Shown here one piece after another: positions 27,552 to 36,608 of a DNA stretch of 61,876 nucleotides. The stretch is taken from assembly GCA_028291515.1 (NCBI GenBank), contig JAQGHU010000016.1, forward strand, positions 1-61,876. The letters are read 5' to 3'. Numbering within the stretch: the stretch's first letter is position 1; each line of letters opens with the position of its first letter. Made by a program: the position numbers and the translations under genes. This DNA is from Schlesneria sp. Lineage in GTDB: Bacteria; Planctomycetota; Planctomycetia; Planctomycetales; Planctomycetaceae. The notes beneath the pieces are model-generated. The model was given only the letters and a program-made list of their open reading frames with translations, was not told the DNA's origin and ran no database searches.

Positions 27552-29444
27552 CTACTTCTGGGAGACATCATAGATCGGTAGCTTCTGTTGATCTGCGAAC
27601 GCCTTCGTGGTGAACAGAATCATTTTCTTTTCCTCGTTGACGCTGATCACCATGGTCTGTGCAGGCTTTTGCGGATCTTGATAGTTTTTGAGGATGTTGG
27701 CGATCGCTTCTTGAGCAGTCATCTTGTCGCCCTTGAAATTCTGAGTCATGTTCTTGGTGAACCCTCCCCCCTTGAGCGCATCGCCATCAATGTCGATGGT
27801 GGTCTTCATTTCGCCAGCAATGAAAGAGACGGCGTCCTGCAATGGCGTGCGGCGGAAGTCGATGTCCATTTTCATTTTCATGCGGTCGGCAATCAGCTCA
27901 GGAACTTTGCCTTCGTCCGTGGATGGTTTTTTGATTCGTTCCCTGGTGAAGTCGGTCCGAGTCGATTCATCCCAGGCGAGCAACGTTCCTAACGCCAGAT
28001 TTGGAGCACCGCGTTCAGGCAGCGCTGTGATGACTTGCACATGACGCGGGCCGTGTTTGAAGTTTGACGCCATCGCAAATGCTTCACTCATCTTGGGCAG
28101 TCGCCCGATGACTTTGCGTTTCCCCACTTCAGGCGGGTTCATCATCCGCACTGTGTCGAGCAATTCGTGTGGTAGCTTCTTCAGCTTGGCCTGTGCTTCC
28201 CGGTCCAGTGTGCTGGAAGTGACCCCCGTCACGTTACGCAGAGTCAGGTCCGAGTAGAATACTTTTTCGCCAAGATGAAAACTCCACGAGGCCGATTCCA
28301 CTTCGTCACCCAGCCAATCGCAAGTCTGCAGAACCAGTGGCTTCATGTTCTCCGGGAACCACCACGGCGAATGCAAGCGGATCGTTCGCGGTACGAAGAC
28401 CAGCGTCATGTGTCGTTCGCGATCCGTCATTGACAGCAACTCGTCAATCCCGTCGGCTGCGGGATTTCGGCCGGCAACTGCATCAACCATCTCGCGAGCT
28501 TGAGTGCTGGGGCACATTGCCAACGTCTTTTGATCAGCAATCAAGTAGGCCCGTTCCCCAGAGACATAGACCGGGTAATCGTAGTCATCAACGCGTTGTC
28601 CAACGAATTCGAGCAACTGGCTCTTCTTGGCTTCCGTCACGAGATGAACCACGGCAGCCACGTCGGGCAGCGACCCTTGAGAACCCGGAATCAGACAGAT
28701 CTGCGCCTCTTCAATTTGCTCGGGCTTCAGCTTGAACCACTCTTCAAACTTTGCTTCCAGCAGTTTCGCGAGTGGCGGCAGGCAATACCGCAGTTCTTCA
28801 CCCAGACTTTCCTTCTCCCATAATTCGGCAGGGCGAATGTTCAGGACAACCTGAGTTCCGAACGGAATGTATTGCAATTCGATCTTGGATCCCTTGGTGG
28901 GATTGCCCCTGGCCAAGAATGGATTGTCAACTGGAGTGTCTTTCGCAGTCGACATTGCCACAACGGCGGCAGCAGGCTCTGATGGGCGCTCTGCAACTTG
29001 TCCAGCACCCGCTTCGGGCTTCTGCGGAACGCTGCTCAGGGCGAAGTAGGCCACACCACCAATAGCCAGAGCAATGACGACCCCGACTACCCTGCCCACC
29101 GTTTGCCGCTGGGCGTTCTTCTTCTTCATCTTCCTGAGTCGCGCGGCGGACCCTTCATCGACACCGAGTTCCGAGATCAGTGGAGCGATCGCGATTGGCG
29201 CAATAGGGGCGGGTTGAGGACGCGCCGGGGCCGGTCGCGACGCAGCAACCGTCACATGGTTCTCGGGAATCCACTTGCCGACACCGGCTGGTTCGGGCTC
29301 GGCCAATTCCAACTGCACTTCAGCGGGCTCTTCGAGCACAAACGAATGGCTGCACTTGGGGCACTTCCCCCGCCGACCGAGCAACTTGCGATCGGGCAGT
29401 TTGAGTTCGCGGCCACACTGCGGACAGGGAATTCGAATTTCCAT
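27552..29444 (-). CDS. Zinc-ribbon membrane protein with large periplasmic part and secretin-N-like end (paralogue B)
   Basis: This 630-residue protein has a zinc ribbon (C7, C10, C28, C31), a membrane helix at about 116-140, and a region of about 370 residues without a motif I recognise. Its C-terminal part (about 530-620) has MDIDFRRTPLQDAVSFIAGEM and a VISVNEEKKMILFTT segment, resembling the STN fold. It lies 63 bp upstream of paralogue A on the same strand, and the two probably form an operon. The shared ends with different middles suggest a fused or diverged gene pair. The function is unknown. Confidence 0.75.
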   Translation of the reverse strand: MEIRIPCPQCGRELKLPDRKLLGRRGKCPKCSHSFVLEEPAEVQLELAEPEPAGVGKWIPENHVTVAASRPAPARPQPAPIAPIAIAPLISELGVDEGSAARLRKMKKKNAQRQTVGRVVGVVIALAIGGVAYFALSSVPQKPEAGAGQVAERPSEPAAAVVAMSTAKDTPVDNPFLARGNPTKGSKIELQYIPFGTQVVLNIRPAELWEKESLGEELRYCLPPLAKLLEAKFEEWFKLKPEQIEEAQICLIPGSQGSLPDVAAVVHLVTEAKKSQLLEFVGQRVDDYDYPVYVSGERAYLIADQKTLAMCPSTQAREMVDAVAGRNPAADGIDELLSMTDRERHMTLVFVPRTIRLHSPWWFPENMKPLVLQTCDWLGDEVESASWSFHLGEKVFYSDLTLRNVTGVTSSTLDREAQAKLKKLPHELLDTVRMMNPPEVGKRKVIGRLPKMSEAFAMASNFKHGPRHVQVITALPERGAPNLALGTLLAWDESTRTDFTRERIKKPSTDEGKVPELIADRMKMKMDIDFRRTPLQDAVSFIAGEMKTTIDIDGDALKGGGFTKNMTQNFKGDKMTAQEAIANILKNYQDPQKPAQTMVISVNEEKKMILFTTKAFADQQKLPIYDVSQK

Positions 29445-29794
29445 GATCGGACCTGATTAAGGAACCAGCATCGGCACAGTAACGACTGGCCAGAGCCGGT
29501 TAGAGTTCCTGTATTCTCATCGCAATTCGACGAGGTTTGCCCGTCTTGTGACAGCCCACTGCTGCGGATGCTGGCGGCATCCATCACGAGGGACATTGAG
29601 CCTGCGCACAAGCCTCATCCTGAATAGCTGATAATATGTTAGGGCGTCCGGATCGTGTTTGCCAACCCCCGGCCTTCGGGGAGCCGAGCCGCCGTCGCAC
29701 GACAGAATTTATGATCCAACTCGAGCCAGAAACCGTTACGGATGTTAATATAACGTTTTCGTAAGTATTGTGGCGGGCCTCGGCGGAGTTCAAG
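29445..29794. other. Divergent promoter region, zinc-ribbon operon and SulP-CA gene
   Basis: These 350 bp contain no gene. Just upstream of the SulP-CA gene there is an AT-rich stretch (about 29738-29766) that could include its promoter. A ccccg/cgggg hairpin lies near 29670-29684. Confidence 0.45.
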
Positions 29795-32017
29795 GTGACA
29801 GAATCGAAATTGATCTCGGTATCCACGCTTTCACGCGATCTGACCGCTGGGTTGGTCGTGTTTCTGGTCGCACTCCCCCTGTGTCTGGGGGTGGCATTGG
29901 CTTCGACTGCCCCGCTATTTTCCGGTCTGCTGGCGGGAATCGTCGGAGGCATTCTGGTGGGACTGCTTAGCCAGTCACAGACGAGCGTCAGTGGCCCGAG
30001 CGCCAGTTCGACTGCCATCGTGGCCGCTCAAATCGTGGCGTTGGGCTCATTTGAGGCATTTCTCCTGGCGGTGGTGATTTCCGGTCTGATTCAGCTTGCG
30101 TTCGGGCTGATACGGGCGGGATTTATTGCCGCATTCTTTCCTTCTGGCGTGATCAAAGGGTTACTGGCCGCGATCGGGATCATCCTGATCCTGAAGCAGA
30201 TCCCGCACGTCCTGGGACGCGATACCGACCCGGAAGGGGACATGGCGTTCCTGCAGCCCGATCACGAGAATACATTCTCGGAACTCGGGCAACTCCTGGG
30301 GGGCTTCCATCCAGGTGCGGCGGTGATCGGGCTCATTTCGATCGCTGTTCTGGTGTTTTGGGACCGCTATAAGCCGCTCAAGAAATCGATTGTTCCTGCT
30401 CAACTGATCGTTGTTGCAATGGGAGTTAGTATCAGCTTGCTCTTTCGTCAGTGGGGCGAGCAATGGGCCGTCGGAACTGGACACCTCGTTCAGGTCCCTG
30501 TCGCTGATAGCCTGAAAAGCTTCTTCAGTTTCCTGCAATTTCCCGATTTCACGCAGTGGAACAACCCGGCGGTTTACATGGCGGGATTGACGCTGGCTCT
30601 GGTTGCCTCATTGGAAACGTTGCTGAACCTGGAGGCGGTCGATCGAATCGATCCGCAGCAGCGCACGTCGCCGCCCAATCGCGAATTGCTCGCGCAGGGA
30701 GTCGGGAATGTCGTGGTCGGCCTGATTGGTGGCATTCCGGTGACATCCGTAATTGTGCGCAGTTCGGTCAACATCGGTGCGGGAAGCCGCACGAAGATCT
30801 CGGCGATCATTCATGGCGTGCTGATGCTCGTGTGCGTCATGGCTCTTCCCACCTGGCTGAACTCGATACCGCTATCCTGCCTCGCCGCGATCCTGCTGGT
30901 GGCCGGGTTTAAACTCGCCAGCCCGGCGCTCATCAAGCAGATGTGGACGGAAGGACCCTATCAGTTCCTGCCGTTTGCCGTCACCGTGGTGGCGATTGTC
31001 ATGACCGACCCATTGATCGGTTTGTTAATCGGTCTGGCGATCAGCATCAGCTTCATCCTGCACAGCAATCTGCGTAGTCCTTTGCGTCGAATTGTGGAAA
31101 AGCATCTCGGCGGCGATGTCATTCATCTGCAACTGGCAAACCAGGTCAGTTTTTTGAATCGAGCCGCGTTGGACCGGACGCTGAATGAAGTTCCGCGCGG
31201 CGGACAGGTTCTGCTGGACGCCCGCCAGACGGTCTACATCGATCCAGATGTTCTGAGTCTGATTCATGATTACAAGGACCACACCGCACCAGCCCGGTCA
31301 GTGCAGGTCAGTCTGCTCGGGTTCCGTGCGAAGTATCATCTGGATGACGAAATCCAGTACGTCGACTATTCCAATCGCGCCATTCAGGATCAATTGACGC
31401 CCGAGCAGGTGCTGCAAATTCTGAAGGACGGCAATTTGCGGTTCCGGACCGGAAAACGACTGACTCGCGATGTCGGCCATCAGATCAACGCGACGTCGGA
31501 AGGCCAGTTCCCCATGGCGTGCGTGCTGGCCTGTATCGATTCGCGAACGCCTGCGGAAGCGATTTTCGATCTGGGGCTGGGTGACATCTTCAGCATTCGG
31601 ATTGCCGGTAACGTGACCAGTCAAAAAGTATTGGGCAGCATGGAATACAGTTGTGCTGTCGCGGGAGCCAAGCTGATTCTCGTGATGGGACATACTCGTT
31701 GCGGAGCCGTCGGGGCCGCCGTCAAATTCGCTTGTTTGCCCGAGACGGCTGGGCAAGCGACCGGCTGCCAGCATCTCGATAGTGTCGTGGACGACATTCA
31801 GAAGTCGATCGATCTGGAGTCGTGCCAGCACGTCACCGAGATGACGGCCGATGACCGTCAATCGTATGTCGACACGGTGGCGCGTCGCAACGTGTTGACC
31901 TCGATTCAATCGATCATTCAGCAGAGCGACACGCTGAGTAAGCTGGTTCGTGAAGGAAGAGTCGCCGTTGTGGGAGGCATGTACGATGTCTCGACCGGCG
32001 AGATTCAGTTTTTGTGA
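29795..32017 (+). CDS. SulP-family anion transporter fused to beta-carbonic anhydrase
   Basis: This 740-residue protein has an N-terminal SulP transporter with multiple helices (about 10-420), a STAS-like region (about 440-510), and a complete beta-carbonic anhydrase domain (about 560-735). The zinc ligands and catalytic dyad are visible: CIDSR at about 579-583, and H632 and C635 in GHTRCG. Fusions of this kind are known in bacteria and are thought to import bicarbonate and equilibrate it with CO2 inside the cell. The start is the GTG at 29795 with GGAG six bases upstream. A TTG at 29768 would add nine residues. It is probably monocistronic, and a large inverted repeat lies downstream. Confidence 0.93.
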   Translation: MTESKLISVSTLSRDLTAGLVVFLVALPLCLGVALASTAPLFSGLLAGIVGGILVGLLSQSQTSVSGPSASSTAIVAAQIVALGSFEAFLLAVVISGLIQLAFGLIRAGFIAAFFPSGVIKGLLAAIGIILILKQIPHVLGRDTDPEGDMAFLQPDHENTFSELGQLLGGFHPGAAVIGLISIAVLVFWDRYKPLKKSIVPAQLIVVAMGVSISLLFRQWGEQWAVGTGHLVQVPVADSLKSFFSFLQFPDFTQWNNPAVYMAGLTLALVASLETLLNLEAVDRIDPQQRTSPPNRELLAQGVGNVVVGLIGGIPVTSVIVRSSVNIGAGSRTKISAIIHGVLMLVCVMALPTWLNSIPLSCLAAILLVAGFKLASPALIKQMWTEGPYQFLPFAVTVVAIVMTDPLIGLLIGLAISISFILHSNLRSPLRRIVEKHLGGDVIHLQLANQVSFLNRAALDRTLNEVPRGGQVLLDARQTVYIDPDVLSLIHDYKDHTAPARSVQVSLLGFRAKYHLDDEIQYVDYSNRAIQDQLTPEQVLQILKDGNLRFRTGKRLTRDVGHQINATSEGQFPMACVLACIDSRTPAEAIFDLGLGDIFSIRIAGNVTSQKVLGSMEYSCAVAGAKLILVMGHTRCGAVGAAVKFACLPETAGQATGCQHLDSVVDDIQKSIDLESCQHVTEMTADDRQSYVDTVARRNVLTSIQSIIQQSDTLSKLVREGRVAVVGGMYDVSTGEIQFL

Positions 32018-32045
32018 CTCAGTTGTGTCACGACAGGACCTAGTG

Positions 32046-32165
32046 TCATTGCCGCGCAGGCGGGAATCCAGTTCTTCCGTCATGAATCTTCGCCAACCAT
32101 TGCTACTAAAACTTAGAGTTACAATATTGCCGTGGCTTGCTGGATTCCCGCCTGCGCGGCAATGA
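32046..32165. repeat. Inverted-repeat element with 26-bp perfect arms
   Basis: The left arm at 32046-32071 and the right arm at 32140-32165 are exact reverse complements over 26 bp. Each contains the core caggcgggaatccag. They enclose 68 bp without a gene. The same arm sequence, with minor changes, occurs singly at 59413-59438 and in a degenerate form near 59519-59545. Its size and placement fit a MITE-like or REP/BIME-like non-coding element. It could also fold as a long hairpin that terminates the SulP-CA transcript. Confidence 0.8.
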
Positions 32166-32227
32166 CGATTGTAGTGAAGGCCTCATGACCGATTGCTCAT
32201 GAACGCGATGGTTGGCATAGTAGTCTG

Positions 32228-33238
32228 ATGTCTCGAGAACCACTCCTACGCCTGACCACTGCCGGACTGTATTGTTCCCGTGGGGGCTTTCATATTGATC
32301 CGTGGAGTCCTGTCGCGCGGGCCGTGATTACGCATGCGCATGGTGATCACGCTGTGAAGTCCTCGCGGACGTATCTGACGGCGGCGCGTGGTAAGATGAT
32401 TCTGCAGCATCGCATGGGACCGCGCGCTCAGATCCAGGGATTGGACTACGGCGAGGCTGTTGACCTGGATGGCGTTCGTGTCTCGCTGCATCCGGCCGGG
32501 CATATCCTGGGCAGTGCTCAGGTTCGCGTCGAACATCAGGGAGAAGTCTGGGTCGTCTCGGGCGACTACAAGGTCGCGCCTGATATAACGTGCGATGTCT
32601 TCGAGCCGGTGAAGTGTGACACGTTTGTTACGGAGTCCACCTTCGGCCACGAGCACTATCACTGGGATCACCAATCGGTGACGTTCGCAACCATCCACGA
32701 CTGGTGGCAGCAGAATCAGTCGCGCGGCCAGGCCAGCATTTTGTACGCGTATTCGCTCGGTAAGGCTCAGCGATTGACTGCCGGACTCGATGCTTCGATC
32801 GGCCCGATCATGGTGCATCCGTCGGTCGAGCAGATCAGCCAGCTCTATCGCGAAGCCGGGATTGCCTTGCCCCCGACGCGTGATCCCAATAGCGATGCCG
32901 CTCGGGCGGACTGGTCTCGATCACTGATCATCATGCCTCCGGCGGCGCGATGGGAGCAGGGGCTAACATTCCACGGGCACTATGCGACGGCATTCGTGTC
33001 GGGTTGGATGGTCCTGCCCGATCAAGCGAGCAAACGCGGCGTCGAACGAGGCTTCCCGTTATCAGATCACGCCGACTACAGCGAACTGCTGTCGGCCGTG
33101 GCTGCGACACAAGCCCAGCGCATCCTGGTCACCCACGGCTATATCAGCGAATTTGTCGCGACGCTGAAATCACGCGGCTATGACGCGACCCCGCATTCGA
33201 CCCCGCGCTGTAAACGACCACCGGCCGTGATTGTTTAG
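32228..33238 (+). CDS. Metallo-beta-lactamase-fold exonuclease (ligase-associated DNA exonuclease type)
   Basis: This 336-residue protein has metallo-beta-lactamase motifs: HAHGDH near 36-41, a histidine in HPAGHILGSAQV, and SGDYK near 115, followed by beta-CASP-like features (ESTFGHEHYHWD). This is the pattern of the ligase-associated DNA exonuclease family, which usually sits beside an ATP-dependent DNA ligase and an Lhr-type helicase. Neither is present here. The stop codon overlaps the stop of the convergent putA gene by three bases (33236-33238 on 33235-33237), and there is no terminator between them. Confidence 0.85.
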   Translation: MSREPLLRLTTAGLYCSRGGFHIDPWSPVARAVITHAHGDHAVKSSRTYLTAARGKMILQHRMGPRAQIQGLDYGEAVDLDGVRVSLHPAGHILGSAQVRVEHQGEVWVVSGDYKVAPDITCDVFEPVKCDTFVTESTFGHEHYHWDHQSVTFATIHDWWQQNQSRGQASILYAYSLGKAQRLTAGLDASIGPIMVHPSVEQISQLYREAGIALPPTRDPNSDAARADWSRSLIIMPPAARWEQGLTFHGHYATAFVSGWMVLPDQASKRGVERGFPLSDHADYSELLSAVAATQAQRILVTHGYISEFVATLKSRGYDATPHSTPRCKRPPAVIV

Positions 33239-36200
33239 TGGGGACGTGACTCCAAAATCAAACCATAACGGTGTTTGGTTCGAGAGAGGCTTTGTTCGCG
33301 CAGCCAGAACCGAAGTTCTGTGCGTCCGTTGGCGGTGACAGGCGCATCAATCCAATTCAGGCCTGCTTGAGTGGCGGCTGTCAGAGCTGCGTCACTGACG
33401 GGGGCCACAATTCGCAAGAATTCGGCAGAGGCCGCCAGCGACGGCAACCGCGCGATGAATTGCGAGTCGGATTCCTCAGCAACTGAACTGACAATCAGTG
33501 GCACACCGGTGATTTTCGCTGCAAGCTCGGCGCGTTGGCGAGTCTGCAAGTCGCTGGCACCCACGCGCAGAACCACACCGCGACAAGGTCGGTATCGAAA
33601 AACGTTCGCTTCACACCGCAACGCAGACGGGTCATGTTCGCAGGAAAACTCGTTCTTCCAGGCGTCGAGGTAGCTTCTCTCGACATCTTGAATTTGGACC
33701 ACGGCATCCGAGTCGCGAAGGGTCGTGAATAGGTGTGGATAGTTTGGTCCACCCGCTTTCGCTCCCGGCCCGACGCAGGATCGCTTCCAACCCCCAAACG
33801 GTTGCCGTCGTACGATGGCTCCGGTGATCGGACGATTGATGTAAAGGTTTCCGGCTTGAACGCGATCCTGCCACCAAAGCTGTTCGTCGCGGCTGAGAGT
33901 GTGCAGTCCAGCGGTCAGTCCGAAGTCCGTGGCATTCTGCCAATCGAGTGCTTCCTGCAGGGAAGTCGCACGCATCAAACCTAACACCGGACCAAAGCAC
34001 TCGGTCTTGTGGAACCAGGAACCTGGTCGCACTCCCAGCTTCACGCCGGGCGACCACAAACAAGGATCGTCACCAATCTGACGGGGCTGCAGCAACCATT
34101 CCTCACCGGGTTCCAGAGTGGTCATCGCACGATAGAGAGCGCCACCGGGAGCTTGAACCAGCGGCGTGACGATGCTGCGCAGATCGCTCGCGGATCCCAC
34201 AAACAAGCTGGCCGCGGCGTCTCGAAGCTGCCGTCGAAATGCGGGATCGTCGTAAACTTCGGCTTCGACGATCGCTAGACTCGCCGCCGAGCATTTCTGG
34301 CCTGCGTGACCGAACGCCGATCGGACGAGATCTTTAATTGCCAGCTCGCGATCGGCCTGAGCGGTAATGATGAGCGAGTTCTTGCCGCTGGTCTCGGCAA
34401 ACAACCGCAGCGACGGACGCCACCCTTGAAACAGCTTGGCGGTCTCCCAACCACCGGTGAGCACGACGCAGTCGACTCGGGGATCGGTGATGAGCGACTT
34501 TCCGATTTCTCCATCATCACAGGGGAAGAACTGCAAAACGTCGCGAGGGATGCCGGCTTCCCAAAGTTGAGTTGCCAGCAGATAGGCCGTCGTCACCGTT
34601 TCGGGGGCCGGCTTCAGAATGACGCTGTTACCGGTCAGTAACGCAGCGAGCACTCCACCCGCGGGGATTGCATACGGAAAATTCCACGGCGGCGTGACGA
34701 GCACCACGCCCAGCGGTTCCGCCTGAAGCCCATTCGGAACGGCATATTCGGCGGCATAGTAACGAGCGAAGTCGATTGCCTCAGAGACTTCCCCGTCGGC
34801 ATCGGCAACAGCCTTCTTCCCGTTTGCTTGCAGGCAGGCGATCGTCCGAAAACGCTGCTGACTCATCACGTCGGCCACAGTGCACAGAATAGTTTTTCGC
34901 TGTTCTACGCCCAACGAGTCCCAGCCAGGTTGCGCCGATCGAGCGGTCTCCAGCACGTCATTCAAGTCACCCAATGGTGGAATCGCGGGGCTTTCCCAGG
35001 CAGAGATCTCTCGATGCAGGGCTGCTCGTGTGTGTGGCTGAGTCCAGTCGCTATCCGGCTCGTTCTCAAATTGAGTCGCAGTATCCACCACGACGGTCGG
35101 TAGATTTCGGCGAGAACTCGTGACCACCGACTCACGATCCGCCCACCCGCGTTCGAATCGTTCGCGCTGCTCATCCCAGGATTTTGTCCCCGGACGCAGT
35201 GTGAAGGCGGCTCGCAGGAAATTCTCAGGTGCGGTGTTCTCATCCAGTCGACGCACAAGATAGGACATGGCCCCGAGGAAATCGTCATCTTTTACGACTG
35301 GTGAATACAACAACAGCGATCCAGCCGCATCGCGTACGGCACGCGCCTGGTGATTTGCCATCCCTTCCAGCATCTCCAGTTCGACGCGATGTTCGGTCCG
35401 ATATCGCTCCCTCAGTTCCAAGGCGAGGGCGGCATCGAACAAGTTGTGTGTGGCTACCCCCATCCGGACCGCCGCCGCATTCTCAGGTCGGCAGCCGAAC
35501 TCAAGCATTCTGCGAAAGTTCGCGTCCGTTTCCGCTTTGCTGGCGTACGGAGCTGGATACCAGCCGTGCAGTTCGGCCTCGACCGTCTCCATCGCCAGAT
35601 TGGCCCCCTTCACGAGCCGGATCTTGATATCAGCTCCGCCGTCAGCCACTCGTTGCTGCGCCCAACGGACGAGCGACTGCTGGGCCGGCCACGAATCGGG
35701 CAAGTAGGCCTGGAGTACGATGCCGGCCGAGAGTGATCGAAACTCGGGCTCGTCAAGAACCCGCTGAAAGGCACTGATCGTCAGATCCAGATCGCGAAAC
35801 TCTTCCATATCAAGATTCACGAACTTGCGCGCGGGAAGAGCCGCTCGATAAACTCGACGCAATCGGCTTTCGATCTCAGTGCGGCTTTGCTCCCAGGCCA
35901 GCACGCTGACCTGACTGAAAATGGCCGTGATCTTCAGGGACACATAGTCGATGCGCGGATTGGCCAGAAAGTCGAGAGCCGCCTCAAGGCGTCGGTTCGC
36001 TTCTTCCTCTCCCAGCACGGCTTCGCCGAGATAGTTCAAGTTGCTACGAAATCCATCCGCTCGACGACGATCGAGGTGTGCATCCAGACGTCGCGGCTGG
36101 GCGTCGAGTATGACATTGGCACTTTCACTTCGCAGACGCTTCGCCACCAGTGGCATCACGATTTTCGGAGCCAGGGCGCTGACGGCACTGCCGACCGCCA

Positions 36201-36507
36201 ACAGCGACTTATCGAACCAACCAAGGTAGCGTGGAACGCCGTATTGTTGCGCGATCTCGCGCCAGCGACGGGCCTGAACCGTTGGGACGTGACTGCGGAA
36301 TACTTCATCGGCCAACGCTAGCGTGAATGCCTTGCCCGCAGGGTCGTCGACCATTCCCCCAAGTCGCGCTGCGTCTCGCTGCTCCGTCGGCGTCTGCACC
36401 GTTAAGGCATGACGAAGCAGCCGTTCCGCCCGTTGGATGGTTGCCAGCGGAATCGGCAACGGATTGGTTTCGGTGGAAATTGCAGGAGCAGTCAATGTCG
36501 TATTCAT
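33235..36507 (-). CDS. putA: Bifunctional proline dehydrogenase / delta-1-pyrroline-5-carboxylate dehydrogenase
   Basis: This 1090-residue PutA converts proline to glutamate in two steps. The proline dehydrogenase (FAD) domain occupies about 80-440 (DYVSLKITAIFSQVSV, VLQAYLPDSW, RLVKGANL, GVATHNLFDAAL). The P5C dehydrogenase occupies about 480-960, with the catalytic cysteine C739 in GQKCSAA and ETSGKNS upstream. A C-terminal segment of about 130 residues (DVERSYLD onward) is a further domain seen in longer PutA types. There is no N-terminal ribbon-helix-helix domain, so PutA should not repress its own gene. I chose the ATG at 36507. The divergent PAS-AraC regulator probably controls it. The stop overlaps the convergent exonuclease stop. 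Confidence 0.95.
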   Translation of the reverse strand: MNTTLTAPAISTETNPLPIPLATIQRAERLLRHALTVQTPTEQRDAARLGGMVDDPAGKAFTLALADEVFRSHVPTVQARRWREIAQQYGVPRYLGWFDKSLLAVGSAVSALAPKIVMPLVAKRLRSESANVILDAQPRRLDAHLDRRRADGFRSNLNYLGEAVLGEEEANRRLEAALDFLANPRIDYVSLKITAIFSQVSVLAWEQSRTEIESRLRRVYRAALPARKFVNLDMEEFRDLDLTISAFQRVLDEPEFRSLSAGIVLQAYLPDSWPAQQSLVRWAQQRVADGGADIKIRLVKGANLAMETVEAELHGWYPAPYASKAETDANFRRMLEFGCRPENAAAVRMGVATHNLFDAALALELRERYRTEHRVELEMLEGMANHQARAVRDAAGSLLLYSPVVKDDDFLGAMSYLVRRLDENTAPENFLRAAFTLRPGTKSWDEQRERFERGWADRESVVTSSRRNLPTVVVDTATQFENEPDSDWTQPHTRAALHREISAWESPAIPPLGDLNDVLETARSAQPGWDSLGVEQRKTILCTVADVMSQQRFRTIACLQANGKKAVADADGEVSEAIDFARYYAAEYAVPNGLQAEPLGVVLVTPPWNFPYAIPAGGVLAALLTGNSVILKPAPETVTTAYLLATQLWEAGIPRDVLQFFPCDDGEIGKSLITDPRVDCVVLTGGWETAKLFQGWRPSLRLFAETSGKNSLIITAQADRELAIKDLVRSAFGHAGQKCSAASLAIVEAEVYDDPAFRRQLRDAAASLFVGSASDLRSIVTPLVQAPGGALYRAMTTLEPGEEWLLQPRQIGDDPCLWSPGVKLGVRPGSWFHKTECFGPVLGLMRATSLQEALDWQNATDFGLTAGLHTLSRDEQLWWQDRVQAGNLYINRPITGAIVRRQPFGGWKRSCVGPGAKAGGPNYPHLFTTLRDSDAVVQIQDVERSYLDAWKNEFSCEHDPSALRCEANVFRYRPCRGVVLRVGASDLQTRQRAELAAKITGVPLIVSSVAEESDSQFIARLPSLAASAEFLRIVAPVSDAALTAATQAGLNWIDAPVTANGRTELRFWLREQSLSRTKHRYGLILESRPH

Positions 36508-36608
36508 GCCGGCATGATATGAACTTGCCCGCGCACATGTCGTGTCGAAATTCTTCCATCGTGATGCGGAATTTGTACAATGCGATGCAACCACTTACGG
36601 AAAACCCA
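36508..36608. promoter_or_regulatory. Divergent putA / PAS-AraC control region
   Basis: Only 101 bp separate the putA ATG and the chosen regulator ATG. Both promoters and any AraC-type operator must lie here or slightly inside the genes. Alternative upstream regulator starts (ATG at 36561 and 36582) would shrink it further. No operator can be assigned by eye. Confidence 0.45.
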
